From Strigamia acuminata (taxonomy: Eukaryota > Arthropoda > Chilopoda > Geophilomorpha > Linotaeniidae): a stretch of DNA of 60,000 bases. Shown here in pieces: positions 9,866 through 21,357 of this stretch (the first letter of the stretch is position 1; each line of letters starts with the position of its first letter). The translations under genes and the position numbers were made by a program. The stretch spans positions 3,412,001 through 3,472,000 of the forward strand of contig OX442316.1 of NCBI GenBank assembly GCA_949358305.1. The letters are read 5' to 3'. The notes below the pieces were generated by a model. It had not been told where the DNA came from, searched no databases, and was given only the letters and a program-made list of their open reading frames with translations.

Positions 9866-10950
9866 ATTTTCATTGATTTTAAGTCGATTTTTATTGGTTT
9901 TGGATCAATTTTTATTGGTTTTATCGATTTTTATTAGTTTAATGTCACTTTTTATTGGTTTTGTATCGATTTTTATTAGTTTAATGTCACTTTTTATTGG
10001 TTTTGTATCGATTTTTATGGGTTTTATCAATTTATATTGTTTTTTTTTTGTTGATTTTTATTTCTTTTAGTTGCGTTGAGTCGATTGTTTATTGATTTTA
10101 TCGATTTTTATTAGTTTAATGTCACTTTTTATCAGTGCTGGACTGGCCCGGCGGGCTACCGGGAGTTTCCCGGTGGCCCGTGGCCGCTGTGGTCTGTCGC
10201 AGCCTGCTGTGACCTGTTCCGACTTCATTAATTGTGGCCCGGACACCCAGATTTCCCGGCAATAAATTTGTTCCCAGTCCAGCCCTGCTTTTTATTGGTT
10301 TTGTATCGATTTTTATGGGTTTTATCAATTCATAGTTTTTTTTTGTTGATTTTTATTTCTTTTAGTTGCGTTGAGTCGATTGCTTATTGATTTTATCGAT
10401 ATTTATAAGTTTAATGTCACTTTTTATTGGTTTTCGTATCGATTTTTATGGGTTTTATCAATTTATATTGTTTTTTTTGTTGATTTTTATTTCTTTTAGT
10501 TGCGTTGAGTCGATTGTTTATTGATTTTAGTTGATTACTTATCGATTTTATTGATTTCTACTTGATTATCTATTGATTTTATTGATTTCTACTTGATTAT
10601 CTAATTACTAAAATCATTAAAATCAAGAAAAATTCAATCAAAAATCAATAAAATTGATAAAAAATCAACTAAAAATCAATAAAATCGATTAGTAATCAAC
10701 TAAAAATCAATAAAATCGATAAGTAATCAACTAAAATCAAGAAAAAATCAACTGAAAGCAACTAAAAGAAATAAAAATCGACAAAAAAAAAACAATAAAA
10801 ATTGAGAACACCAATAAAAATCGGTAAAACCAATAAAAATCGGTAAAACCAATAAAAATCGATACAAAACCAATAACAATCGACATAAAACTAAGAAAAA
10901 TCGACATAAAACCGATAAAATTCGACATAACCAATAAAAATTGTTATCAC
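9866..10950. repeat. ATCGATTTTTATT minisatellite, inverted about its centre
   Basis: Irregular units of about 20-45 bp built on ATCGATTTTTATTGGTTTTG and TTAATGTCACTTTTTATT, with partial higher-order repetition (TTTTAGTTGCGTTGAGTCGA recurs at about 10065, 10360 and 10495). The orientation flips near 10600. Confidence 0.8.
10133..10287. mobile_element. Short non-autonomous hAT element with perfect 8-bp target duplication
   Basis: It starts CAGTGCTGGACTGG and ends CCAGTCCAGCCCTG, so the TIR is CAG[T/G]GCTGGACTGG. The 8 bases on each side, CTTTTTAT (10125-10132 and 10288-10295), are identical, the hallmark of hAT insertion. The host site is the minisatellite of element J, so this insertion came later. 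It is GC-richer than its surroundings and has no coding capacity. Confidence 0.92.
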
Positions 10951-11084
10951 CGTAACAGTAGTGTTTACTAGGTTGTATGCAAAATGGCGACTTGAGATTT
11001 AGTGACGTCATCTCACAGAAGGTGAGCATTGTGGCGGAAGTGGTTATTGAGTTACATCTCCTTCTCACCTCCTTGGCTGGAGGC

Positions 11085-11180
11085 ACGAATCGCGTCGTGA
11101 CCACGTGACAGGCGATCGCAGACATGACACCTGGTGATGCGAAATGCAAATAGATGATAAGTGCTGACGTCACGATTACC
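11085..11180 (-). repeat. Dispersed repeat with CRE and octamer motifs, copy 1
   Basis: On the minus strand it reads AATCGTGACGTCAGCACTT, then CTATTTGCATTT.GCATC.CCAG, ATCGCCTGT.ACGTGGTC and GTGCCTCCAGC. The same order is at 36309-36420 (plus). It contains TGACGTCA (CRE) and ATTTGCAT (octamer). It directly adjoins foldback element J. Confidence 0.7.
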
Positions 11181-11190
11181 AAATAGTTTA

Positions 11191-11611
11191 CGAATATAAA
11201 AAGCACCGAAAACCGAATAAAAACAAGACGAAATGATCTCGCGGGCAACGGCGGCAAAGGCGAATGGAACAATACGACCCAGAAGCGAAATGTCGCCACT
11301 TGGTGTAGGAAACGTGCAGCAGCACGTGTTTACTTTTCAAAAGCCGGGGAAATAAAATAAAATCTGCGATGTTGTGTTCACACCAAAAAGTTGATTCAAT
11401 CGAACAAAACCGGGTTTTAGTAGCAACAGGTTTTAGGAACACCTCGCTACAACAGCTGCCAACAGGATTCGAATTTATTCATTTTCGTTGTTATTAATTT
11501 ATTTTTTTAATTTATTTTTAAAATACTTATTCTAAAATCTAAATGTACAAATACACGAAACAGTTTTTGGATATTGTTAACGAATTGTGCGAAGAATGGA
11601 AAGATTTGTAC
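11191..11611. other. No feature recognised
   Basis: Mixed AT-rich sequence. Frames on the minus strand read through the flanking repeats and show no domain. Confidence 0.4.
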
Positions 11612-11858
11612 CTGTTTCGCCGAATCTCCTTTCGCCGAAATGTTTCCCCGAAAATTGAATTCCTGTTTCGCCGAAAATGAAAAAAGTGAGTAATCGATCA
11701 ATTTTTCAAATTTTTTGTTTTTCCACATTTCCATTTTCCACACTGGTTTTTTTATGCAAAACCTTTTTTTTGATCGATTACTCACTTTTTTCATTTTCGG
11801 CGAAACGGGAATTTTCTTTTCGGCAAAACGGGATTCGGCGAAACAGGATTCGGCGAAA
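11612..11858. repeat. Inverted repeat (foldback) with about 90-bp arms
   Basis: The left arm contains TTTCGCCGAAAATGAAAAAA then GTGAGTAATCGATCAA; the right arm is its exact reverse complement for about 37 bp. Outward, looser TTTCGCCGAATC and GATTCGGCGAAAC repeats continue the pairing. The loop is about 60 bp. It may be a small foldback element or a palindromic minisatellite. Confidence 0.8.
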
Positions 11859-12455
11859 CAAGATTTTACCGCCTAGAACTCGAGGTGACGAAACTGATAG
11901 GCGATAAATACAAAGATATCTCAAAGTCCATCTTGCGTATTGTTTAATTTTGTCGGTAAAGATATGTTGAAATGTCCATCAGGATTGATAATTGGAATTC
12001 AAAGCAAAGCCCAACTGAAGAGACTTGTTTACAGCCAAACTCTGAATGAAACATGAGAGAAGAATTAATTTGTTGGAAGGAAACAAACTTGAGTTTAAAG
12101 AGGAGAATAAAATAAATGAATGCAAGTGCTTAAATTTTTCTGCTTCAACTGATTGCCTCGGTGTAACCAAGAACAAAATACTCGTGGGTATAATGTATAT
12201 ATGCAATGATGTTAGCTAATCATGAACGCCATCAGTATTGCTAAACGAACCGTGCGCGAGTTCGTCTTATCTCCTACGAGTGGATTTGAATGGCGGTGTG
12301 CAGACACGTTTCTTTGATCAAATTCTTATCCCATTTGGTGATAATTTTTAAATTTGGCCCGTTTAACCGCATCAACAGCGCCGTCTACAGTTGATTTCAA
12401 TTTGTAATTATTCATGTCGTCACAGATGTGTTTGGGTCTTAATTCTAGTGGGGTA
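11859..12455. other. No gene; dispersed repeat at 12205-12260
   Basis: The only match seen is GCAATGATGTTAGCTAATCA near 12203, which recurs as GCAATGATGTTCGCTAATCA near 34343 with similarity for about 60 bp. Confidence 0.5.
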
Positions 12456-13018
12456 CAGGGATGGATTTAAGTGTATTAAGTGTATTTTAGGGAAAATAAA
12501 TTCATTTTGAGTTTAAAAATTGCGTTTTCAGGCCAAGCAATGCATTTTCCGGTGTGGTATTGCGTTTTTTAGTGAACTAATGCATTTTCGTGAGAAAAAA
12601 ATGAATTTGAATAAGAAAAAAATGCGATTTTATGAGAAATAATGCATTTTTTTGAGAAAAAATGCGTTTTTATGAGTAAAAATGCATTTTTATGAGAAAA
12701 AAATGCAATTTCATGAGAAAAAAAATGCATTTTCAAAAGAAATATTGCATTTTTATAAAAAAAAAAATGCATTTTCATAAGAAATATTGCATTTTCATGA
12801 AAAAAAAATGCATTTTATATGAACAAATTGCATCTTCAGACAAAAAAATGCATCTGTGGCAAGAAAACATGCATTTGTGGCAAGAAAACATGCATTTGTG
12901 GCAAGAAAACATGCATTTGTGGCTAGAAAACATGCATTTGTGGCAAGAAAACATGCATTTGTGGCTAGAAAACATGCATTTGTGGCCATAAAACATGCAT
13001 TTATATCATAAAAATGCA
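12456..13018. repeat. Minisatellite (about 20-21 bp) behind a hAT-like left end
   Basis: CAGGGATGGATTTAAG at 12456 has the form of a hAT terminus. It is followed by irregular AATGCATTTTCATGAGAAAA units. From about 12845 to 12990 there are seven regular 21-bp units (CATGCATTTGTGGCAAGAAA A) with two variants (CAAG/CTAG). No matching right terminus was found. Frames here are repeat-driven. Confidence 0.8.
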
Positions 13019-14092
13019 CTTTGTTCGCAGAATTGGTGCGAAAAGGTATATGCAGTTTGAAAAATGTGATTCCACTTGAGCGTAACAAAAGAAAATTGAA
13101 TTTAGTTTGAATTCCGCGTCGAAACAAATGCAATTAAAACTGAGAATGAAATGACACAAAAATAAGACAATTCTGATTACTTGCACATTTAGGTCGACGG
13201 TGCGGAAAATCGGCGCTATGCTTTATGAATACCTGGCCAAGTTTGTTCTCTTCTCATTGATTTAGCAGAAACCAAAGTCCACTTTATTAGGCATTCCTAT
13301 GCGCAATTTGGGAGTTGAGTTCTCCGTTGACTGAGTCGGATTGAAATATTGCCGAAGCAAAAAGATAAATCGACAGACGAGAGCATTTTTTTTCCTCCTC
13401 CTTTTTATATTTATTTTCTATGGATTTACCGATAGAAGCAGCAAATATTAAGGAGAAAGCGCCGAGAGATGAAGACGAGCGAAAAACGGCGAATTTGATG
13501 CCATTACAAGTGGGTCTAGTGGTTTTTCTTTGCAGTCAAGTGAAATGATTTTCGCAAACTTTTATTTTATTTTATTTTATATTATTTTTTTATTTTTTAG
13601 AAATATTTTTGTTTCCACTCGCGTGACTCTGTTGCTGGTTAGTTCCATGTTTGCAGTTAATGCGTGGGTTTGGTCTTTGGAGCAGTTTTAAGTCATCTCA
13701 CGCGCACAATCAATCAGTCGATTGACTTTTATTCGCCTGATGAAGTGAGATGAAGCAGGAGGAATTTTTCTTTGTGTGGTGTGGAGTGTATAGCGTGCAA
13801 TTTGCATTCCGCTCGGTTGGAGTTTCTTCTTTTTTGGAGCAAACACTAGAGATTGTTTTATTTTTAATCAGCCCGGGTCTGAAGTTTATCGATTTTTGCC
13901 AGTCTCGTTTTTGTCGTGACGTGAATGGGTAATTATTAATTTGTGGATGTATTTTATGTTGTGTGTGATGAAGTCCACCGAGGCGTGGTGCCAAGTGGTT
14001 GTTGGTTGGTTGGTTGGTTGGTGCAGAAGTTGAGCGGGATGGTGTTGTTGCAAGCTGAAATTTAAATATTGGGTTTGTTTGCTGTTGGGTGA
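13019..14092. other. No gene; includes a 240-bp dispersed repeat
   Basis: At 13325-13560 the sequence (ATTGAAATATTGCCGAAGC ... TGATGCCATTACAAGTGGGT ... CTTTGCAGTCAAGTGAAAT) matches 36605-36850 in the same orientation. A run of TTTTATTTTATTTTATATTA lies at about 13561. TTGG repeats occur near 14000. No protein motif was seen. Confidence 0.55.
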
Positions 14093-14627
14093 AAAATGGA
14101 TTTTTTGGGTTGGAAAATGGATTTTTTGGTTTGGAAAATGGATTTTTTGGGTTGGAAAATGGATTTTTTGGTTCGGAAAATGGATTTTTTGGTTCGGAAA
14201 ATGGATTTTTTGGTTCGGAAAATGGATTTTTTGGTTCGGAAAATGGATTTTTTGGTTTGCAAACGAATTTTTCGGTTTGGAAGTTGAATTTTTTGGTTTA
14301 GAAATGAATTTTTTGGTTCGGAAAATGGATTTTTTGTTCAGAAATGTTTTTTTTGGTTTAGAAATGATTTTTTTTGGTTCAGAAAATGAATTTTTTGGTT
14401 TGGAAAAAGAATTTTTTGGTTCGAAAAATGAATTTTTTGGTTCGGAAAATGAATTTTCTTTCCAGAAAATGAATTTTTTTTCCAGAAAATGATTTTTTTT
14501 TCCAGAAAATTAATTTTTTTTCCCAGAAAATTAATTTTTTGTGCCAGAAAATGAATTTTTGGTCCTAAAAAAGAAATTTTTCCACGTGGCCCCCATCCTA
14601 TTCCCCTAAGATAGTTGGATCTGACTG
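14093..14627. repeat. Minisatellite GGAAAATGGATTTTTTGGTT (20-21 bp), about 24 units
   Basis: Regular units on the left decay to AGAAAATGAATTTTTTTTCC on the right. After the array comes AAATTTTTCCACGTGGCCCC, like AAATTTTTCCATTGCCCCC at the right end of the hAT-type element 33201-34017, and then GGATCTGACTG, a possible terminus at 14627. I could not find the left end. Confidence 0.85.
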
Positions 14628-15357
14628 TACAGTTGAGACGAAATTCCTTAATAAATAGAAATTGGCGCAAAAAAGCAGTATTCTTCGTGCACGCTGTTTC
14701 ATTGATTTGATTTGCAATAAAATTGCTTCTTGTTTTTCGAATTAAAGACTTGCTTTCTAATTGCTTTATTTATCGTTCCTTTTTTCCTTCTCCTTTTCTT
14801 CTTTTTTGTATTCCGTACAATGCAATTATTCGCATTGGGCTCTAATTAAAAGTAAATGTAGTTTTACTCGTTGCTTGACAGTTTGATTGTCTGCAGTTTG
14901 GTTTAGGAAGGATGGGGAGCGTTTTCTGAAAGCAAGCATGAAATTCGTTGCTGTGACATTCATTAGGCACCTGACGCCGACAGCGTTCCCCCATTAGCGC
15001 TTGCAGCTGTGTCTTATATGATTGGGAAAGAACAGTCACGTGCTGTGAACAATTGTTTTTTGGTGCACTCATCTTTTTGCATTTTGATAGATTTCTGGCT
15101 TTTATAAATGTAAATTGATTTTTTTCTTTTCTTTTAGTTTCTACTTGGCTTCAGTTTAAAAAACAATTTTAATTTCTACTTTTTATGTTGTGAAGAAAAT
15201 TATAGTTTTTTTTTTTTTTAAATTTATTTTAATATTATTGCATACATTTTTTTTTTTGTGCTTATTTTTGCCACACATAAATTTTGACAATTATTAATGT
15301 TGAATACTAAAAATTTCATGACAACCGCAACCAGTCGTTGCATTCGAAAACTATAAA
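14628..15357. other. No gene recognised
   Basis: T-rich and A-rich runs dominate. The short minus-strand frame at about 14842-15072 has no known motif. Confidence 0.4.
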
Positions 15358-15400
15358 GGTGGGTTCACACTTGTGTTCACACTAGACGCAACGCAAGAAA
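15358..15400 (+). mobile_element. Terminus of a GTTCACACT-type TIR element
   Basis: GTTCACACTTGTGTTCACAC then TAGACGCAACGC also appears inverted at 20768-20812 and, diverged, at 37635. It is an element end; the other end of this copy was not identified. Confidence 0.6.
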
Positions 15401-15527
15401 ACTGACGGAGTTTCTGTCAGTTTATGATTTTTCTGGTTTAGCTTTGTTTTTTATTTTTGCTGTTTTTGGAGTGATAAAATATGCATCTTATTTTAGGAAG
15501 CGAGTGTTGTTAAATTAATAACGCGGA

Positions 15528-15870
15528 ATTTCAATTAAAAAAATTGAAATTTCAATTAAAAAAATGGAAACTTTAATTTAAAAAATGGGAATTTTAATTT
15601 AAAAAATCGGAATTTCAATTAAAAAATGGGAATTTTAATTTAAAAAATGGGAATTTCAATTAAAAAATGGGAATTTCAATATAAAAAAATGGAAATTTCA
15701 AGTAAAAAAATGGGAATTTCAATTTAAAAAAATGGGAATTTCAATTAAAAAATGGGAATTTCAATTATAAAAATGGGAATTTCAATTTAAAAATGGGAAT
15801 TTCAATTTAAAAAAAATGGTAATTTCAATTTAAAAAATGGGAATTTCAATTAAAAAAATGGGAATTTTAA
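15528..15870. repeat. Minisatellite AATTTCAATTAAAAAATGGG (about 20 bp)
   Basis: About 17 units with indels in the A run. It is followed within 30 bp by CCGCCGCCCTCGATTAAGAG, an end fragment of the TACCGTATTTTACCGATTAA family. Confidence 0.85.
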
Positions 15871-15894
15871 TCAAAATATAGTAAACAATTGTAA

Positions 15895-16060
15895 TAACCG
15901 CCGCCCTCGATTAAGAGCCGCAGTTCAGGATGCCTGTTTTGAATAAGCCAAAACTTTGAATACACCTGTCGATTGTCGCGCTAAAACAATCGATTTTCAC
16001 GCCAAACCAATCGATTTTTGCGCTAAAACGATCGATCACAATTCACAATCACAAACTGGA
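15895..16060. repeat. TIR-end fragment and three ATCGAT-containing repeats
   Basis: CCCTCGATTAAGAGCCGCAG is a fragment of the family at 32416. From about 15970, three units of about 22 bp each hold CGCYAAAMCRATCGAT. Confidence 0.55.
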
Positions 16061-16800
16061 GTAACGTTCTTTCCACCCATGTAGATATCTGAGAGTGGCA
16101 TATTGCAGCTCGCGAGGTTAATTTCTGCTGGCAGTAATGAATAAGTGGATGAGAGCATATCTCGGGTCAGAGCTTCTATTGTGGAGATCCCCAAAGTCGA
16201 GAAAAATATTTCTACGAATTTGTCACTCAGGAATGTCCATCTAAATAAAGGAATGGAATTTCGGTTGAATGTGGCCTTGAAAGGATGATGTGGGTAAATG
16301 ACGGCAGAGCTTTTGAAGTGTGTTAGGATTGTATAAAGTTTTGGGTAATGCTTATAGTTTTAGATTTGTGTGCCGGTGTTTTGGGCTTGGAGCGGTAGGT
16401 CCCATATGGCCATTGCTGCTTTGCAGCCTTAAGTTTGTAAAGCAACCAACCAACAGCTTTATGGATTGGCATGAAGCTCATATCTTCTTATTAAATTTCA
16501 AATTTAAAATGGGACTGAGTTGCTGTTCTTTACGATGTCAAACTGATCATAACGATGCAGCCAGAGCTGGGTTTGTAAATTTAATAAGGGAAATTTTCTA
16601 GAATTAAACGTAAACAAATTAATCTCTCTTTTTTTTTCTTTTTATATTTACTATGGACGAAGTGCACTTTAGTTTAGGCGTAATTTGTAATTTGCTGTGG
16701 GAAATAGAAAATAGATAATAGAAATTGACACTCGAGGAAATGGAATAAGACAATGCGGTTGTAAAAGGATGCTTGAGATTTGTTATAACTATAAAAGTTA
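16061..16800. other. No gene recognised
   Basis: A 93-codon plus frame at 16320-16601 has no recognisable domain, and its hydrophobic stretch could be chance. Nothing else was seen. Confidence 0.4.
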
Positions 16801-16935
16801 TCATGACGTCATTTCCGTAATTTTCATGGAATAGACGGCTAAAAGTGCACTAAAACCGGTTTATTAATTCAACCGGAGGTCGGAGAAATCTGAAAATACT
16901 TTAGGATACTAATATAGGTATGCTGAATTTAATGC
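16801..16935 (-). repeat. Dispersed repeat, copy 1 (partner 35925-36050)
   Basis: On the minus strand it carries TTCAGCATACCTATATTAG, CCGACCTCCGGTT.AATTAATAAAC.GGTTTTA, TTTTAGCC.TCTATT and GGAAATGACGTCA, in the same order as at 35925-36050 on the plus strand. Confidence 0.7.
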
Positions 16936-18614
16936 TGTTGTCCGTTTGGCTCTAGCTGCTATAGTTTTTGCGGAATCGTTGATGACGGACGGACGGATGG
17001 ACAGACATGACCGTTTCATGAGACTTTCTAAACATAGAGTTTAAAAGTGGATTTAATATTTGTTCATATTTAGCTTGACCATGCGTCCAGCTTGACCCAA
17101 AAGGAAGTGACGACACAGCGGTCGTATCCGCCAAGACTACAAAAACTCGCCATCTGGCGGTCAGGTGCACCAACAGACCCATAACATCGAGATATTGGAT
17201 CTGTAGGCGACACATACACTTTAAATGATTGAAACAATACAAGAGATGCTAATGAAATGTGAGCAAATGGGTCGATACAGATGCTGCGAGTCGGAAGAAT
17301 TAGGCAATTAATTCGACATTTAATGACTAAAAGATTGCTTTTAAGTCTCCGATATATCTAACAATTTCAATTATCACTGGTTTTCAGCTTTTAGTATCCT
17401 GTTGATTAGGATGCAGTGGTGCTTTCTGTTTAATCCGTGCAAGTCTATGCCAAAAGTGGAAGGAATAAAGATGATGATGATGATATTAAGCAAAACAGGA
17501 ACCGGTTGTTAAAATCCCACTATGCACAACACAACATCAACAACAAGTGGTTCTTAAAATGCACCAATTTCCTCTACCTTTTAATTTCCAATAGCTGGCT
17601 GCTTCAAGTTGTTGCCTTTTAAAGGTATGAGATAGGTGTGTAACAAGTAAATATATAAAAAATTATTGTATTTTGAGGACCATAAGACACACTTGTTTAC
17701 TTTGAAACATAGACCAAAAATTGGGTGCGTCTTGTAGTGCAAACTTATAAAAACTTTAAAATTATCAGATAAAATTATCAGATAAAATTATCTGTGTCGA
17801 AATTAGAAAATGGAAAGACAGAAATAAAATCGAGTGTGCCATTTTTTTGGCGTGTAATGGCTACTTCGATGCCGGAGTGGGAAACAAACCACAATGAGAA
17901 TGTCTAGAAAGCCTACACATCAACAAGGTGATTAGCGAGGGTAAGTTACCTAAACAGTAACACGGAATGGTATTTTGCAGCACTATTTCCGGATCAGGCA
18001 GTAGATTTCAGAAGAAAGGTTGCCAGAGTCATTTGTAATGGCGCTCCATAACAAACAGATCGATTTAAAATTCAATTTGCTTTTATAGTCTCGATTTACT
18101 GCTTTTCTAAGCGCCTTGGTAGTAATTTTCATGGAAACAAGTGTTTTAATTAGGAAATCATGATGTAATTTGGTGAGTTTCTAATTTTTCTGATTTTTCT
18201 CATTGGGATCTGGATGTTTGGTAAATTTTTCTCCCATAGTGGGATTTCGGCTTTAAAAAAATGAATTATGCATGATGGAATAAAAATTAATTACCCCAAA
18301 CCTATTTTGAATGTTGAAGCGACTGTAATTTTGTGAGATGATAGCAACATCAAAAAGCCATTCACACCTAATTATTTTGTATGGTGTTTGCCATCATACT
18401 TGTTTAGAAAATTATAGTGTTTGGCAAGTTTGCCAGGGGTGCATTGTATGCACTTTATTAATTTATCGCTGCAATATCAACTTAACAATTACTGTTGATT
18501 CATAAACTGGAGATTTAATTAAAGGCTTGTTTAACTTATTTCTCGACTCAAGTTTGTATCATACTGCCGGTGCACTCAACACAGGGTCTTTGAAGGGATA
18601 ATATAAAAAGCTGT
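16936..18614. other. Gene-poor stretch with degraded repeats
   Basis: GACGGACGGACGGATGGACA lies near 16985 and ACCATAAGACACACTTG near 17680, with GGGTGCGTCTTGTAG near 17722, which look like old transposon remains. At 17970-18040 CTATTTCCGGATCA.GC.GTAGA and GAAAG.TTGCCAGAGT repeat at 27800-27860. No exon was recognised. Confidence 0.45.
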
Positions 18615-18835
18615 TACCGTATTTTACCGATTAAGAGTCGCCCTCGAATAGTAGCCGCGGGTGAGACACCAAGAATACTGTATTTTTGCAAAAGTTTGGT
18701 ACCGTAAGCCTAACTGTGGTAACCACGACGAGCTTCCCGCCGCTGTGTGTATCGCCGGGAAGAAGAAGCGTCCGCCGAATGATGAACGTACGCTTCGTTC
18801 GTGACGTTCAGACTTTGTTTGTTCACATCCACCTC
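18615..18835 (+). mobile_element. TACCGTATTTTACCGATTAA family element, truncated
   Basis: Nearly identical to the first 220 bp of the element at 32416 (TACCGTATTTTACCGATTAA, GAGTCGCCCTCGAATAGTAG, CGACGAGCTTCCCGCCGCTG, GAAGAAGCGTCCGCCGAATG). The right TIR is missing. Confidence 0.8.
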
Positions 18836-20697
18836 TAGGATTTGCTTTGCCCTTGTTCCATTGGTCTACCATCCACTTCCGGGACCGGGAGCTCTGCCTA
18901 TGGTCTCGAAAAGTCAAAACCTTTCTAAATAATAAATTAGAGTCGCTTGTGATGGAAAAACCTGGTTGGTATTCATTGTAGCTGGGTGTTACTAAAAGCC
19001 GCTACGCTCACAGTGGCCTGAGCTAGTGGTGAACACGTTTCTAGGTGACTTAGGTGTCACCCTGGTCTCATGCCAAATCCAGCCCACTATTACAATTGGA
19101 ATATTTGCATGCTTTTCATTTCCATTGTTATTGCTTTCCCCTTTAAACTTGGTCATACTTGGCACTGGTGGAAAGTAATTGAATAAGGCTTATTCAAAAG
19201 ATTCTATTCAGACTAGCAAGAAACTTGAGGTTGGCTTTTGCAATATACCTGGGTGCCCAAGAAGCAACTTCTTACTCTTTAATCTTGGCTCGTCTCAATG
19301 AAAGAAGCGAGTAAAAAAATTCTCCTCTATTTTTTCCTTCTTTCTTTGCAAGTTTCTTTGCAGCTTGGATTACAGTTAATCAGTTTTTTGAGGCGTTTTT
19401 TGGTGTTTGATTTGCAGGCAATTACATTAACATTTCTTGCAATTGGATAATTGCCAGTTTTCTTATCTGTCAGAGCAGACAAATATTGGTGGCAAGCAGG
19501 GGCAACATTTAGAACATGTTTGTTGTAGCCAGCAGTATTTTTCTTGTTCTACGGCTTGTGTCATGAATATTTCATTAATCAAGAACGAAAGTTAGACGGC
19601 AATCAGTCACAGCTCTGGTTCGATCTTTGCTGTCTCAAGTGCCATTTACACGACACTTTTTCTCTCCTTGGCAAGTGGAAATTGATGTTTTTATTCCTTG
19701 AGATGTGTTAATTGCATCGTCGTGTTTCAGTGTTGTAAAGTAGAAAAGCATGTCTTGTGGTTGGTTCCATTTTTTAGTAATGTTTTCATAGGAATAATAC
19801 AATAAATAAGATATGATTTATGTTCTATTCATAGGGGGCAACTGGGGAATCTGGGAGATGGTTGATACTTTTACTTGTCAATAGTTAAGACGTTCAGTTC
19901 TATCTTTTAAAGTGAATTCAATATCGTATTAAAGAGGATGCTTAATAAGTGTTCTACAATCGCGAATTTGAACTTTGAATCTCCGAATTTTGAATCTTTA
20001 CATTTTATAAAAATTTTGAATTTTTTGTGGAAAATTGAACAAAAGTTAAAATATTTTCGACTTTTTTATTAAAATAATCATCTAAATCTTTCCGAATCCT
20101 TCCCGAATCCTATAAAAGATTCAAATCTCTGATTGTCGTACCCCCTGAATAAATATCACTGCTCGTTGCATGTCTAGTTATGAATGCTAGTGAGCTTTAG
20201 GCTGCTTGCAATGAGCGCAATAATTTTATCAAATTTTCATTACCCGGTATCTCGATGCCAAATTCAAACGGCACATCACATTCTGCGCAAGCATTTAACC
20301 CTCAGAGGGGCGAGGTTTGAAGACGACACTTTGGTGCTCACAATGTATCTATTTGGGTGCACATTGATTAAATATAGGAGGACTGAATCTAAAGCGATTT
20401 TGTAAATTATCACACTTGGCGCTGCTGGTGTGGCGAAATTTTTGACCACATGCGCCACATACTGTCTGCTGATAAAACCTGGAAGTACTGGCTGTATTAT
20501 CTCGCTTTAAGTGGCATGCTGCTGTAAGTAAAGTGTGGCAAAGTCTCGCCAACCAGACGTGAATTGACGAGAGTTGGAGTTGATTCTGATTGGTTGGCTG
20601 CAAGATCTTTCCTTGCGTTGTGTCGCTTACTTTAACTTGGAGTTGAAGCAGGAATTGGCGTCAGCGTCAAGAAGTTTTGAACGCAAGCAGCTTGCAG
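18836..20697. other. No gene recognised
   Basis: AT-rich intergenic DNA. The short frames around 20184-20603 overlap on both strands and show no domain. Confidence 0.4.
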
Positions 20698-20812
20698 TGC
20701 GTCGGTTTCTTGCATTGCGTCGGTTTCTTGCATTGCGTCGGTTTCTTGCATTGCGTCGGTTTTCTTGCATTGCGTCTAGTGTGAACACAAGTGTGAACAT
20801 AGCTTTAGGTTA
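20698..20812 (-). mobile_element. GTTCACACT-type element end with an 18-bp tandem repeat
   Basis: The 18-bp unit GTCGGTTTCTTGCATTGC occurs four times, then the inverted terminus GTCTAGTGTGAACACAAGTG and TGAACAT. The unit contains the GCAAYGC of the terminus itself, so the tandem array grew from subterminal sequence. Inner sequence near 20580 (TGATTGGTTGGCTGCAAG-like) resembles 37790, which supports one family. Confidence 0.7.
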
Positions 20813-21257
20813 GGTATATGTGTGCGGGACAAGGACTTTCTTGAATAGGAAAAGTTTTTTCCTATTAACTTTTTTTTAAACACTTGTGACTTTGTTTATG
20901 TTATATCTCAGATGAAATTTGTAGTGATTGATCATTTATTTAATTAAACATTCAACTTGGACTTTTTTGCTCTTTAAAGCTTCAGCGTAACTTTTAATCT
21001 GGCTTTGCTGCATTAGTAAAGAGTGCTTCAGCCAACAGCTCTTGGCTTTAACCAGTAGCATTTAAAAACACCAACAGATGGTTCAAACTTATTAATTTTT
21101 ATTGTTTGTGTGTTCGGCTTTTTCTAAAATTAGTTGCGAACTAAAAACAAAATAAATGATGCTTTAACCAATTGACTTGAAAATTGTCCATAAATGCGTA
21201 ATGCTGAATACCAAATGGGTACATTCCCCCTTATGCTTCTGAAGGTTAAGACTGCTG
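20813..21257. other. No feature recognised
   Basis: AT-rich, no gene or element ends seen. Confidence 0.4.
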
Positions 21258-21345
21258 CTAAAATGCCGGTACAAGTGGGGTTTACCGGTAGTCTGGTCAA
21301 AACTGCGCTATAGTGGCATGTTGCTTAAAGCGGGGTAATACGGAA
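21258..21345 (+). repeat. Dispersed repeat with GTGGGGTTTACCGG, copy 1
   Basis: GGGGTTTACCGG, a TGGTCAAAACT.GC block and AAGCGGGGTAATACGG recur in the same order at 32225-32310 (GGGGTTTATCGG, GGTAAAACTCGC, AAGCGGGGTAATACAG). Confidence 0.6.
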
Positions 21346-21357
21346 AGTATTCTCAAA

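Larger units (their letters stand above)
9719..11081. mobile_element. Foldback element J with mirrored minisatellite arms
   Basis: Both ends carry AAGGAGGTGAGAAGGAGATG plus TAACTC, then, about 80 bp further in, GCCATTTTGCA.ACAACCTAG in inverted orientation. The interior is a minisatellite: on the left, units such as CGATTTTTATTGGTTTTGTA; from about 10600 the reverse-complement form (AACCAATAAAAATCG). The single strand could thus fold back over several hundred bases. Long open frames here only follow the repeat. A 155-bp hAT element has inserted at 10133. Confidence 0.7.

Noticed and set aside
10748-11299. 183-codon minus frame
   Set aside because: Its C-terminal half translates the AAAAATCG minisatellite and the rest crosses a dispersed repeat.
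12845-12990. Regular 21-bp repeats that could suggest a CRISPR array
   Set aside because: The units are directly adjacent with no unique spacers, and the genome is eukaryotic.
14079-14492. 137-codon repetitive frame (WIFWFGK-like)
   Set aside because: Direct translation of the 20-21 bp minisatellite; all three frames are open.
15358-20812. A single 5.4-kb transposon bounded by the two GTTCACACT ends
   Set aside because: No coding region between them, and the region contains other repeats; the two ends more likely belong to separate copies.
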